Assembly: GCA_041677345.1 (NCBI GenBank)
Contig: JBAYQE010000104.1
Span: 1 to 8,593 of the forward strand
Reading direction: 5' to 3'
Origin: JALOAT01 sp041677345
GTDB taxonomy: Bacteria; Pseudomonadota; Gammaproteobacteria; Thiohalomonadales; Thiohalomonadaceae
DNA: 8,593 nt
Below the pieces are notes generated by a model that worked only from the letters and a program-made list of their open reading frames with translations, did not search any database and was not told the origin of the DNA. The position numbers were made by a program, and so were the translations under genes. Of the stretch, positions 1-6,999 are shown piece by piece. Position 1 is the first letter of the stretch, and each line of letters starts with the position of its first letter.

Positions 1-6
1 ATTGAA

Positions 7-23
7 ACACCGGCGGACGGTGT
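7..23. repeat. Small inverted repeat (6-bp stem)
   Basis: ACACCG at 7-12 and CGGTGT at 18-23 form a perfect 6-bp stem with a 5-base loop. No T-run follows on the plus strand, so a classical intrinsic terminator of a gene lying to the left is not supported. It lies next to the motif at 31-47 and may belong to the same small repeat. Confidence 0.4.
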
Positions 24-30
24 GACGACC

Positions 31-47
31 AATTGACTCTGACCCCA
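31..47. other. Possible dispersed-repeat or mobile-element end remnant
   Basis: The sequence AATTGACTCTGACCCCA resembles a motif (complement GGGGTCAGAGTCAATT) that I recall from intergenic regions and from the edges of IS200-like/REP-associated transposase genes in several Proteobacteria. No transposase is present in the window. The link rests on memory of the motif and is an inference; it could also be chance or part of a promoter (it contains TTGACT). Confidence 0.3.
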
Positions 48-54
48 CTGGTTT

Positions 55-73
55 GGCTGGCCATCCCCCAGCC
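55..73. repeat. Inverted repeat in the argH leader
   Basis: GGCTGG at 55-60 pairs with CCAGCC at 68-73 across a 7-base loop. It lies just upstream of the TATACT box at 87-92. No T-tract follows on either strand. Function unknown; it may be part of the same small repeat region as the inverted repeat at 7-23. Confidence 0.35.
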
Positions 74-86
74 CGGGCCGATCGTC

Positions 87-92
87 TATACT
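87..92 (+). promoter_or_regulatory. Candidate -10 box for argH
   Basis: TATACT matches the sigma-70 -10 consensus at five of six positions. Transcription starting about 7 bases later would give a leader of roughly 26 bases before the argH ATG at 125. No acceptable -35 hexamer is found 16-18 bases upstream (the region is C-rich), so the promoter would need an activator or is not real. Confidence 0.3.
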
Positions 93-124
93 GCCCGCCT
101 TTCCTTCTTTGCCCCCGCATTGCC

Positions 125-1522
125 ATGAGCGACAAGCATTCCGCGCCCGAAAAGCCCTGGACCGGACGGTTCACCGAGCCCACCGATGCCTTTGTGGAGG
201 CCTTCACCGCCTCTGTGGAATTCGACCGGCGCCTGTACCGCCATGACATCGCCGGCTCCATCGCCCACGCGCGCATGCTGGCCCAGGTGGGCGTGCTCAC
301 CCAGGCCGAGCGCGAGGCCATCGAGCAGGGGCTCAGCGCCATCCGCGAGGAGGCCGAACGCGGCGAACTGCCCTGGTCCATCCGCCTCGAAGACGTGCAC
401 ATGAACGTCGAATCGCGGCTCACCGACCGCATCGGCATCGTCGGCAAGAAGCTGCACACGGGCCGCTCGCGCAACGACCAGGTGGCCACCGATATCCGCC
501 TGTACCTGCGTGATGAGATCGATGCCATCGTGGCCGAACTCGCGCGCCTGCAGATCGCCATCGTGGACACGGCCGAGCGCGAGGCCGACACCATCATGCC
601 CGGCTTCACTCATCTGCAGACCGCGCAGCCGGTGAGCTTCGGCCATCACCTGCTGGCCTGGTTTGAGATGCTGCAGCGCGACCGCGAGCGCTTCCTCGAT
701 TGCCGCAAGCGCGTGGATTCCCTGCCGCTCGGCGCCGCCGCGCTGGCCGGCACCAGCTATCCCATCGACCGCGAGTTCACCGCCCGCGAACTGGGCTTCG
801 CGCGGGTGTGCGAGAACTCCCTGGATGCGGTCTCCGATCGCGATTTCGCCATCGAGTTCACCGCCGCCGCGGCGCTGTTGATGACGCACCTGTCGCGCTT
901 TTCCGAGGAGATCATCCTGTGGAGTTCGGCGCAGTTCCGCTTCGTGGAACTGTCCGACAGCTTCTGCACCGGCTCGTCCATCATGCCGCAGAAGAAGAAC
1001 CCGGACGTGCCGGAACTGGTACGCGGCAAGACTGGCCGCGTGAACGGCCATCTCGTCGCCCTGCTCACACTCATGAAGGCGCAGCCGCTGGCGTACAACA
1101 AGGACAATCAGGAAGACAAGGAGCCGCTGTTCGACACCATCGACACGGTGAAGGGCTCACTCAAGGTCTATGCCGACATGATCCCCAACATGCGCCCGCT
1201 ACGGGAAAACATGTACGAAGCCGCGCGCCGTGGTTTCTCCACGGCCACCGATCTGGCCGACTACCTGGTGCGCAAGGGCGTAGCCTTCCGTGACGCCCAC
1301 GAGATCGTGGGCAAGGCCGTGCGCTACGGCGTGGAGAGCGGCAAGGACCTGTCCGACATGACCCTGCCCGAACTGCACGCCTTCTCCCATGTCATCGAAG
1401 AAGACGTGTTCCAGGTCCTTACCCTGGAAGGCTCGGTAGCCGCCCGCAATCACCTCGGCGGTACCGCCCCCGCCCAGGTCCGCGCCGCCGCCGCCCGCGC
1501 GCGGGCGCGCCTGGCGGGCTGA
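125..1522 (+). CDS. argH: Argininosuccinate lyase
   Basis: Cytoplasmic enzyme that splits argininosuccinate into arginine and fumarate, the last step of arginine synthesis. The 465-residue product is close to the family norm (about 457-465) and belongs to the fumarase/aspartase superfamily. Visible family blocks are the substrate-binding stretch with TGRSRNDQ (around residues 114-121), GFTHLQ with the conserved histidine H163, and the superfamily signature GSSIMPQKKN at 283-292, whose serine is the catalytic acid/base on the flexible loop. The ATG at 125 is chosen because it begins the typical SDK...KPWTGRF N-terminus; the frame stays open to a TTG at 53, but the extra 24 residues are unlike the family. 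The Shine-Dalgarno sequence before 125 is weak. It is followed by a 325-base gap, so it is probably a single-gene unit in this direction. Confidence 0.97.
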   Translation: MSDKHSAPEKPWTGRFTEPTDAFVEAFTASVEFDRRLYRHDIAGSIAHARMLAQVGVLTQAEREAIEQGLSAIREEAERGELPWSIRLEDVHMNVESRLTDRIGIVGKKLHTGRSRNDQVATDIRLYLRDEIDAIVAELARLQIAIVDTAEREADTIMPGFTHLQTAQPVSFGHHLLAWFEMLQRDRERFLDCRKRVDSLPLGAAALAGTSYPIDREFTARELGFARVCENSLDAVSDRDFAIEFTAAAALLMTHLSRFSEEIILWSSAQFRFVELSDSFCTGSSIMPQKKNPDVPELVRGKTGRVNGHLVALLTLMKAQPLAYNKDNQEDKEPLFDTIDTVKGSLKVYADMIPNMRPLRENMYEAARRGFSTATDLADYLVRKGVAFRDAHEIVGKAVRYGVESGKDLSDMTLPELHAFSHVIEEDVFQVLTLEGSVAARNHLGGTAPAQVRAAAARARARLAG

Positions 1523-1847
1523 TCAAGAGAAAAGCACAAACAGGGGGGACTCGGGGAATGGATTGCTCGGATCGGCGTTGGTGCAATGGTTCGCGGAAGC
1601 ACCGCTGCGCCGGTCCGCCCAAGGAACTTGGTCTTCCCCCGTGTACCCCGCGGTTAATGCTTTTTCCCACCGCCGCTGCAAAACTGTGACCACACCAAGC
1701 GGCTTGCCCCGCCCGCGGCGCTAATCTGTCGCTTGGTTCAGTCCCGCATTCCCACAAGCGGCACGCAGGGGTTCCGGTTACACTGGTGTACGGATTTCAC
1801 GCCGTGGCTTCTGAAAGCCGCCTGTTACCGACAAGGAGAATCGAACC
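1523..1847. other. 325-base intergenic region, no convincing gene
   Basis: Short open frames on both strands here (for example minus 1419-1757 and plus 1733-1987) overlap real genes out of frame or lack start signals and family features. A perfect 5-bp hairpin, CCAAG-GAA-CTTGG at 1619-1631, is followed only by TCTTCCCCC, which is too weak to call a terminator for argH. A TGTGA half-site at 1685-1689 has no matching right arm. A TACACT at 1779-1784 could be a -10 box for the small gene at 1848, but no -35 was found. The promoter of the 1848-5012 genes should lie here, but I cannot place it. Confidence 0.5.
1833..1838 (+). promoter_or_regulatory. Ribosome binding site of the small Cys protein
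   Basis: AAGGAG lies 9 bases before the ATG at 1848. It is the clearest Shine-Dalgarno sequence on the plus strand in the left half of the window and is the main reason for calling the short downstream frame a real gene. Confidence 0.75.
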
Positions 1848-2093
1848 ATGAGCGAACGCGTGCATACCATCCACGTTGGGGCCCCGGATCCGGAGAAGCG
1901 TACCTCCCTGGTGGTGGAGGACTCGGATTACGATTACGACGTGCTGGGCCAGGAAGTACCCGAGACGCCCATGTGCTTCTTCAATGACGTCGAGTACGAG
2001 GAAAAGGCCTACGTGTGCAGCGGCGATGAACTCCTGCGCTGTGAAAAGGGCGTGTGGGTGCGCGTCGGCTCTTGCGACCCGGTGAATCCGTAG
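1848..2093 (+). CDS. Small cysteine-containing protein, DUF1496/YnjH-like pattern
   Basis: An 81-residue protein of unknown function. It has no signal peptide or membrane segment, so it is probably cytoplasmic. The first part is polar and acidic (EDSDYDYD at 24-31). The second half carries four cysteines (C43, C57, C65, C76) in a pattern of the form C-F-F-N-D-x-x-Y, then A-Y-V-C-x-G-D-x-L-x-C-x-x-G-x-W, then G-x-C. The spacing of the aromatic pair, the glycine and the C/W residues is reminiscent of the DUF1496 (E. coli YnjH) family, but YnjH-type proteins are usually exported, so this is only a resemblance. Paired cysteines could bind metal or form disulfides (inference). It has a strong ribosome binding site and lies 66 bases before cyaA on the same strand, so the two are probably co-transcribed. 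Confidence 0.7.
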   Translation: MSERVHTIHVGAPDPEKRTSLVVEDSDYDYDVLGQEVPETPMCFFNDVEYEEKAYVCSGDELLRCEKGVWVRVGSCDPVNP

Positions 2094-2127
2094 CGGCGCA
2101 CCGGCTCCTTCCTGAAGAATACGTCCG

Positions 2128-2149
2128 CCGGCCCCGGGCCGGATGGGCC
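2128..2149 (+). promoter_or_regulatory. Competing GC-rich hairpins before the cyaA start
   Basis: CCGGCCC at 2128-2134 is complementary to GGGCCGG at 2136-2142 (realistically a 5-bp stem with a 5-base loop). The segment GGCCC at 2130-2134 can instead pair with GGGCC at 2145-2149. These mutually exclusive structures end 10-17 bases before the cyaA ATG, where no good Shine-Dalgarno sequence is visible. They could limit translation of the cyclase. In GC-rich DNA such pairings also arise by chance, so a regulatory role is inference. Confidence 0.35.
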
Positions 2150-2159
2150 AGCGGGTTTC

Positions 2160-5012
2160 ATGGCGCACAACCCTCGCATCACCGAATTGGCTGATGAACA
2201 CGATTTCGCGGCCATACTGAAGCGCTTCCAGGCCCTCAACGAGGCTCGGCTGGGGCGCACCCGTGAAGCCCTGCGGCCACGGCAGCGGGACTTCCTGGAC
2301 CTGTTGCCGCTGTTCTTCCACATCAACCACCCGCTGCTACCGGGCTATGACACCGATTGCCCCGCCGGCGTAGTCGGTTACAGCCCGGATGCGGCGGCTC
2401 TGGAGGCGGCCGGCCGCCTCGGTCGCGCCTTCCACTTCACCCGCCAGCTGCACCGCAATCTCCACATTCAGGCGATCTACCTCATGGGGAGTCCGGGCAG
2501 TGTGGCCTATACCGGCGATAGTGATTTCGACGTGTGGTTGTGTCACGGTGCGGGGTTCAGCGAGCCACAACTGCGGGCCTTGCGTGCGAAGGCGGACGCA
2601 GTGCAGACCTGGGCCGCCAGCCTGGACCTCCGGGTGCATATCTTCCTGGTGTATCCGGACCAGTTCCGGCGCGGGGAGACAGAGCCCCTCTCTGACGAGA
2701 GCAGCGGCTCGGCTCAGCAGCAGCTATTGCTGGACGAGTTCTACCGTACAAGTCTGCGCCTGGCCGGTATGTATCCGATCTGGTGGCTGGTACCACCCGG
2801 CCATGAGACCGCCTACGACCACTACGTGGAAGAGATTCGGCACCAGCGCTATCTGCATGCCCGGAACCTCATCGATTTCGGCGGGCTTGGGCATGTGCCT
2901 GCGGAGGAATTCCTGGGCGCTTCGGTATGGCAGCTCTACAAGGGTATCGACTCGCCCTACAAGTCGGTGCTCAAGCTGCTGCTGCTCGAGTCCTACGCCC
3001 GCGAGTATCCCTACCTCGATCTACTCAGTCTGCGTTTCAAGCAGGCGGTCTACAACGGCTGGACCGATCCGGACAATCTCGACCCCTACCTGATGATGCT
3101 GGACAAGGTGGAGGAATATCTGAAGGGCCGCGGCGAGAACGAGCGTCTCAGCTTGGCCCGGCGCTGTTTTTACTTCAAGGTCGACGAGAAACTGTCCGAG
3201 GAGAACAACGCCCTGGCACGCTGGCGGCGCGAGCTGCTCGGCGCCCGTACGCGAGACTGGGGTTGGGCGCGTACCGAGTTGTTCGTGCTCGACAGCCGCC
3301 ACAGCTGGAAGGTGGACAAGGTCGCCGAGGAACAACGCCTCCTGTTCGAGGCCCTGTCGGAGAGTTACCGCTTCCTCTCGACGTTCGCCCGCCGCTATGC
3401 GGGTTCGGCATTCATCAGTCAGCGCGACCTCAACATTCTCGGCCGCAAGCTCTATTCCGCCTTCGAACGCAAGGCCGGCAAGGTCGACCTGCTGGGACGC
3501 GGCTTTGTCACCAACCTGCTGGAACCCCAGCTCACCGTGCACGAGGTGATCGACGACCTCCATGGTGCCGGCGGGTGGGTGCTGTACCGTGGCGTGGTGA
3601 AGCCGGAAGAGGTCACCGAGCACATCCCGGTGAAACGCTTTCGCTTCGTCACCGAGATGGTGGCTTGGTGCTACTTCAACCGTGTCATGGACCGCGCCAC
3701 CCATGTGGTGGTGTTCGCGCGCCAGAGTCGTCTCAGCGCGAATGAGCTCAAGGCCATGATCGGACGCATGCACGCGGTGTTCCCGGATCGTGCCAGCGCC
3801 TGTGGCGCCGTGTCGGACTTCGCCGTCGCAGCCAAGGTGGTCAACAGCCTGTTGTTTGTGAACGCCGGGCTCGATCCCCTGGCACGTACCGAACACGCCG
3901 AGGGCCGCATCGCCAGCGGCCGCTCCGATGCGTTGAGTTATGGGGGGTTGGGTGAAAACCTGGTACTTACCGTCGACCAGGTAGTGGCCACCACCTGGCA
4001 AGAAGTGCTGACTTACCACTATGGCGGTATCAAGGGGCTGATGGACTGCCTGTGCGAATACCTCAAGTGGTCACCGCTGTCGGGACGCGCACCCATGATA
4101 CCGGCCGTGGCCAGCCACAGCCCGACCAAGGGCAACGCTATCGCCCGGCGTGTCGAAGCGCTGTTCCGCGAGGTCATCGATTGCTACTACACCCTGAACC
4201 GGCCGCCGGCCACGCGCTATGTGTTGCAGGTGGAGCACGGCTTTTGCGTACTCAGTTTCGAAGGTGACCTGCCGCGCTACAAGATCCTGGACAACCAGGC
4301 TGCATTGCTGCGCTACCTGGGTGCACCTCAAAAGGAATTCAGCCCGCTGGTGTTCGACAGCCACGTGCGCGCGGATCGGGTGCTGGCTTTCATCATCACC
4401 TACAACCGGCCGGGTGTCGTCCAGTTGTTCTATCGTGTGCAGGGTGCGCAGGTGGACATCTACGTGCTGGACGAGCGCGGCTCCCTGTTTCACGGTCGCA
4501 TGCCTTTCCACGACACCGACGCGCTACTGGGGCAGTACAGCCACTTTTTCGAGGCCGTGCTCAACCGCGTCAACTTCCTCATGCAGGACGGGCGCACCGT
4601 GCATGGTGCCGAAGGGCTGGAATTCTTTCAGGTGGACGAAACTGCCGGCCGCAACCTGCAGTTGTTGCGCCAGGCCCCGCGTTTCCCCACGCAGGGTGAG
4701 CGATTCATCAGCCTGCAGGTCATCGTGGACGTGGATGAGGCGGGGCATACCACGTTCACGTTGTACTGCAACGGACGGGAATTCAGTTCGCCGGAAAGCG
4801 GCGGCCGTACCCTGGATGACGTGGTGCGCTACGTGCTCGAACTGCGGCGCGGACGCGAGGCCTATCCCATCTACATCACCGACATCTCCATGTCGCCGAG
4901 GGTGCTGGGCGAGGAGGGTGTGGAGCGTATCCAGACCATTCACTTCCTCAGCTACAAGCACCGCATCGAGGAAAAGCTCAATCAGGCCATGGCACGCCGT
5001 GCGGGCGGCTGA
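2160..5012 (+). CDS. cyaA: Class I adenylate cyclase (long form)
   Basis: Makes cAMP from ATP, feeding CRP/Vfr-type regulation; class I enzymes are cytoplasmic or membrane-associated. The 950-residue product aligns by eye with E. coli CyaA (848 residues) along its length. The N-terminal catalytic part has a nucleotidyltransferase-type site: GS at 110-111 and GDSDFDVW at 119-126, so S111, S121, D122, D124 and W126 correspond to the essential S103, S113, D114, D116 and W118 of E. coli. Further class I blocks are GSAQQQLLLDEFYRT from 183, the signature GASVWQLYKGIDSPYK at 253-268, and RCFYFK at 335-340. The C-terminal regulatory half follows. Similarity to the E. coli C-terminus ends near LEFFQVDE (820-827), leaving an extension of roughly 100 residues, as in Pseudomonas-type enzymes of about 930-950 residues. 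The ATG at 2160 fits the family N-terminus but has no strong ribosome binding site; the E. coli gene also starts weakly, with TTG. Confidence 0.96.
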   Translation: MAHNPRITELADEHDFAAILKRFQALNEARLGRTREALRPRQRDFLDLLPLFFHINHPLLPGYDTDCPAGVVGYSPDAAALEAAGRLGRAFHFTRQLHRNLHIQAIYLMGSPGSVAYTGDSDFDVWLCHGAGFSEPQLRALRAKADAVQTWAASLDLRVHIFLVYPDQFRRGETEPLSDESSGSAQQQLLLDEFYRTSLRLAGMYPIWWLVPPGHETAYDHYVEEIRHQRYLHARNLIDFGGLGHVPAEEFLGASVWQLYKGIDSPYKSVLKLLLLESYAREYPYLDLLSLRFKQAVYNGWTDPDNLDPYLMMLDKVEEYLKGRGENERLSLARRCFYFKVDEKLSEENNALARWRRELLGARTRDWGWARTELFVLDSRHSWKVDKVAEEQRLLFEALSESYRFLSTFARRYAGSAFISQRDLNILGRKLYSAFERKAGKVDLLGRGFVTNLLEPQLTVHEVIDDLHGAGGWVLYRGVVKPEEVTEHIPVKRFRFVTEMVAWCYFNRVMDRATHVVVFARQSRLSANELKAMIGRMHAVFPDRASACGAVSDFAVAAKVVNSLLFVNAGLDPLARTEHAEGRIASGRSDALSYGGLGENLVLTVDQVVATTWQEVLTYHYGGIKGLMDCLCEYLKWSPLSGRAPMIPAVASHSPTKGNAIARRVEALFREVIDCYYTLNRPPATRYVLQVEHGFCVLSFEGDLPRYKILDNQAALLRYLGAPQKEFSPLVFDSHVRADRVLAFIITYNRPGVVQLFYRVQGAQVDIYVLDERGSLFHGRMPFHDTDALLGQYSHFFEAVLNRVNFLMQDGRTVHGAEGLEFFQVDETAGRNLQLLRQAPRFPTQGERFISLQVIVDVDEAGHTTFTLYCNGREFSSPESGGRTLDDVVRYVLELRRGREAYPIYITDISMSPRVLGEEGVERIQTIHFLSYKHRIEEKLNQAMARRAGG

Positions 5013-5125
5013 TCAAGCTCGCCACGTCCGAACCTGAGTCGGCCGGGAAGGCCCGGGGCATGGCGAACCGCTCCCGCTGAGGGTTCATGTCCTTGTGTTC
5101 ATGCGCCGACGTCAGACCCCCCGCA

Positions 5126-5578
5126 TCACTCCAATCGCCGCAGGGTGTCCATCACGACGATCAGATCGTCGTGCCAACGCTGCAGGACGGGCATGAGCGC
5201 CGGATCATCGGCCAGACCGCGCAGCATGAGCGGATCGGCGCCGACCACCAGGGTCTCCTCGCCCTCGGCGAAAATGGTGACCTGCAGGGGCAGGTAGGGC
5301 ACCAGTTGCGGATAGCGTGCCGACAGGCTGCGGATCTGCTCGGGCATGCCGAAGAAGACGATGCGGTATTTGTCGGTGGTGAAACCCATTTCCGTGAGCC
5401 CCACGTCCACGTGCTGTACACGCGACAGCACATAGCCGCGCGCGGTAAGTACCTCCTGCAGGGCCAGCATGGTCTCGGGGAAGGAAAGCGGCGAACGTGC
5501 CATGAACAGGTCTTCGGCCTGGACCGCTGAAACCATGCCGGCCAGCACGAAGGTGGCGATGCGGAACAACCTTTTCAT
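5126..5578 (-). CDS. Exported DUF302 domain protein
   Basis: A 150-residue protein with a Sec signal peptide (basic MKRLFR, hydrophobic core, cleavage likely after VQA at 21, giving a mature N-terminus ED), so it should be periplasmic. The mature part is essentially one DUF302 domain: a helix with SFPETMLALQEVLTARGY (32-49), the strand-turn region with H56 that is common in the family, VFFGMP (74-79), YLPLQVTIF (95-103) and DPLML (115-119). The mature protein has no cysteines. DUF302 has no established biochemical function. Its start codon overlaps the stop of the upstream cytochrome/DUF302 gene (ATGA at 5575-5578), and GGAGG lies 7 bases before the ATG, so translation is probably coupled. 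It is a diverged paralogue of the C-terminal domain of that upstream protein (compare YLPLQVTIF with FLPCRVTVV), pointing to a duplication or partnership. Confidence 0.88.
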   Translation of the reverse strand: MKRLFRIATFVLAGMVSAVQAEDLFMARSPLSFPETMLALQEVLTARGYVLSRVQHVDVGLTEMGFTTDKYRIVFFGMPEQIRSLSARYPQLVPYLPLQVTIFAEGEETLVVGADPLMLRGLADDPALMPVLQRWHDDLIVVMDTLRRLE

Positions 5579-6615
5579 AGCGTCGCCTCCTCCAGGATCT
5601 CTTTGTACAGGTCCGTCATCTGCTCACAGGCCGCGTCCAGCTCGCGATTGTTATAGAGCGCCCCCAGGTGCTTGGGGTTGATGCTCAGCACCTTCACGAC
5701 GCCCGCATGCTCCACCACGGTCACGCGGCAGGGCAGGAACAGGCCCACGCGCGGGTCCAGGCTGAGTGCCTGGTTGATGAAGTTGAAGTTGCAGAAATAG
5801 ACGATGACCTGTTTGGCATTCTCCTCACCCTCGGAGAAGAACCCGTGCTCCAGTGTCTGCTCGCGGATGAGGCGGAAATTCCTGCCTACCGCCGCGCGCT
5901 TGACGTTCTCGACCGTCTCCTCGAGTGAGTAGGCCGACTCGGCTTCCAGGATCATGGGCTCGTCGAGCGGTGCGCGCTGGGCGGGTGTGCTGGCCTCGAA
6001 GCTGCGCACGAAAGCGACGATATCGTCGATGTCCTGTTCGGAGAGGCCCTGGTCCAGGTAGGAGATCATGGGGGTGCCCTCGCGCCCACGCATGAGGGTG
6101 GCCTTGATCATGGTGTCGGAGGCCGCCGCCAGGAAGCCGGGGTTATTGAGGGCGGGCGGCATGATGGGCAGGTCGCGCGGCCGGGAGAAGGTCACGCCGG
6201 TACCGTGGCCGCCCTCGCCGTTTGCCCCGTGGCAGGCGGCGCAATGCGTGGCGAACAGCTGCCGGCCCTTGGCGGCATCACCCTTCACCGGCGCTTTGGA
6301 CACCGGGCGCGGCGCGGGGGCATCCGGCTGGGCGAAGCTGCGCAAGTGGGCGACCAGTGCATCGATTTCGGCATCGGCCAGATTGCGGAAGGCCGGCATG
6401 ATCCGGCCGGGGCGGCCATTGCGCAGGGTCTTGCGCAGGAAGTCATCGTCGGCCGTGGACAGGAAATCCGGCAGCGCTAGTGGTACGCCCACCCCGCCTT
6501 CGCCATGCAGGCCGTGACAGGCGGCACAATGATGGCGGTAGAGTTTCGCACCGTCGGCCGCCGCGGCCGATCCCGTCACGGCGAGTAGCGCCGCGAGTAC
6601 CAATCCCCTGAACAT
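5575..6615 (-). CDS. Diheme cytochrome c - DUF302 fusion protein
   Basis: A 346-residue exported redox protein. Residues 1-20 are a signal peptide (cleavage after AAA, mature start DG). Two class I cytochrome c domains follow: the first with heme motif C30-A-A-C33-H34 and likely axial methionine M73 (RIMPAF), the second with C125-A-A-C128-H129 and likely axial M183 (GTPMISY). A proline/alanine-rich linker (about 97-112) separates them. Residues from about 220 to 343 form a DUF302 domain with cysteines C275 (YFCNF), C296 (FLPCRV) and C330. The two covalent hemes imply electron transfer in the periplasm; the role of the DUF302 part is unknown. The ATG at 6615 has GGGGAGG ending 5 bases upstream. 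It lies 63 bases after cyaY on the same strand and overlaps the next DUF302 gene by 4 bases. Family assignment of the domains is firm; partners and substrates are not. Confidence 0.92.
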   Translation of the reverse strand: MFRGLVLAALLAVTGSAAAADGAKLYRHHCAACHGLHGEGGVGVPLALPDFLSTADDDFLRKTLRNGRPGRIMPAFRNLADAEIDALVAHLRSFAQPDAPAPRPVSKAPVKGDAAKGRQLFATHCAACHGANGEGGHGTGVTFSRPRDLPIMPPALNNPGFLAAASDTMIKATLMRGREGTPMISYLDQGLSEQDIDDIVAFVRSFEASTPAQRAPLDEPMILEAESAYSLEETVENVKRAAVGRNFRLIREQTLEHGFFSEGEENAKQVIVYFCNFNFINQALSLDPRVGLFLPCRVTVVEHAGVVKVLSINPKHLGALYNNRELDAACEQMTDLYKEILEEATL

Positions 6616-6620
6616 GCCGT

Positions 6621-6627
6621 CCTCCCC
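6621..6627 (-). promoter_or_regulatory. Ribosome binding site of the cytochrome c/DUF302 gene
   Basis: On the minus strand GGGGAGG lies 5 bases before the ATG at 6615. It supports this start, which also gives a complete signal peptide. Confidence 0.75.
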
Positions 6628-6644
6628 TGTGCCTGCCCCGCGGA

Positions 6645-6650
6645 AGTATA
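6645..6650 (-). promoter_or_regulatory. Candidate -10 box for the cytochrome c/DUF302 pair
   Basis: On the minus strand this reads TATACT, inside an AT-rich patch (GAATATACTT) that stands out from the GC-rich surroundings. Transcription from about 6638 would give a short leader containing the ribosome binding site. No good -35 hexamer was found at 16-18 bases, so the pair may use an activated promoter or read-through from cyaY. Confidence 0.3.
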
Positions 6651-6678
6651 TTCTCCCTTTCCCGCACCAGATACCCGG

Positions 6679-6999
6679 TCACTCCAGCGCCACGGTCTCA
6701 CCGGCCTGGGCGCTGGCCAGTTCGCCCAGCATGGCCATCAGTTCCTGGCCGTCGCTGTCGCGGCGCCAATCGCACGCTGCCGCGACGTAGTCGAAATGAA
6801 ACCCGCCGCTGCGTGCCGCCACCCAAATCTGGCGCACCGGCGTCTGGCGATTGATGACAATCTGCGAGCCGTTTTCGAAGCGCAGGGTGAGGATACCGCC
6901 GGCATTCTCATAATCGATGTCCGCCCCACAGGCATCGAGCGCCTCCTCGATACGCAGCAACTGGGCATCCACCAAACGGTTGAAATCGGATTCGTTCAT
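6679..6999 (-). CDS. cyaY: Iron-binding frataxin-family protein CyaY
   Basis: Bacterial frataxin, a small cytoplasmic iron-binding protein that modulates Fe-S cluster assembly on IscS/IscU. The product is 106 residues, the same length as E. coli CyaY. The start MNESDF matches MNDSEF of E. coli; an in-frame ATG at 7056 would add 19 unrelated residues and run into repeat DNA, so 6999 is preferred. Residues 1-31 hold the N-terminal helix and acidic patch (D5, E18, E19, D22, D27, D29, E31). The conserved sheet follows: GGILTLRFENGSQIVINRQ (34-52), QIWVAARSGGFHFD (57-70) with W59, then W78. The C-terminal helix ends QAGETVALE. The Shine-Dalgarno sequence is poor: the minus strand before the ATG is rich in pyrimidines. 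It is divergent from lptM, as in E. coli. No terminator is evident before the downstream cytochrome gene. Confidence 0.95.
   Translation of the reverse strand: MNESDFNRLVDAQLLRIEEALDACGADIDYENAGGILTLRFENGSQIVINRQTPVRQIWVAARSGGFHFDYVAAACDWRRDSDGQELMAMLGELASAQAGETVALE

Noticed and set aside
53..124. Longer argH start at TTG 53
   Set aside because: The 24 added residues do not resemble ArgH N-termini, and the ATG at 125 gives a family-typical start and length.
86..1051. 321-residue minus-strand open frame opposite argH
   Set aside because: Antisense shadow of argH; low-complexity composition and no domain recognised.
1619..1631. Perfect 5-bp hairpin as argH terminator
   Set aside because: Short stem, nearly 100 bases after the stop, followed by TCTTCCCCC rather than a T-run.
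1685..1706. CRP-type operator upstream of the cyaA unit
   Set aside because: Only the left half-site TGTGA is present; the right arm does not resemble TCACA.
3021..4019. 332-residue minus-strand open frame opposite cyaA
   Set aside because: Antisense shadow with His/Gln/Val-rich composition; the plus strand aligns with class I cyclases throughout.
5043..5056. CCGGG-AAGG-CCCGG hairpin as terminator between the convergent cyaA and DUF302 genes
   Set aside because: The 5-bp stem has no T-tract on either side, so intrinsic termination is not supported.
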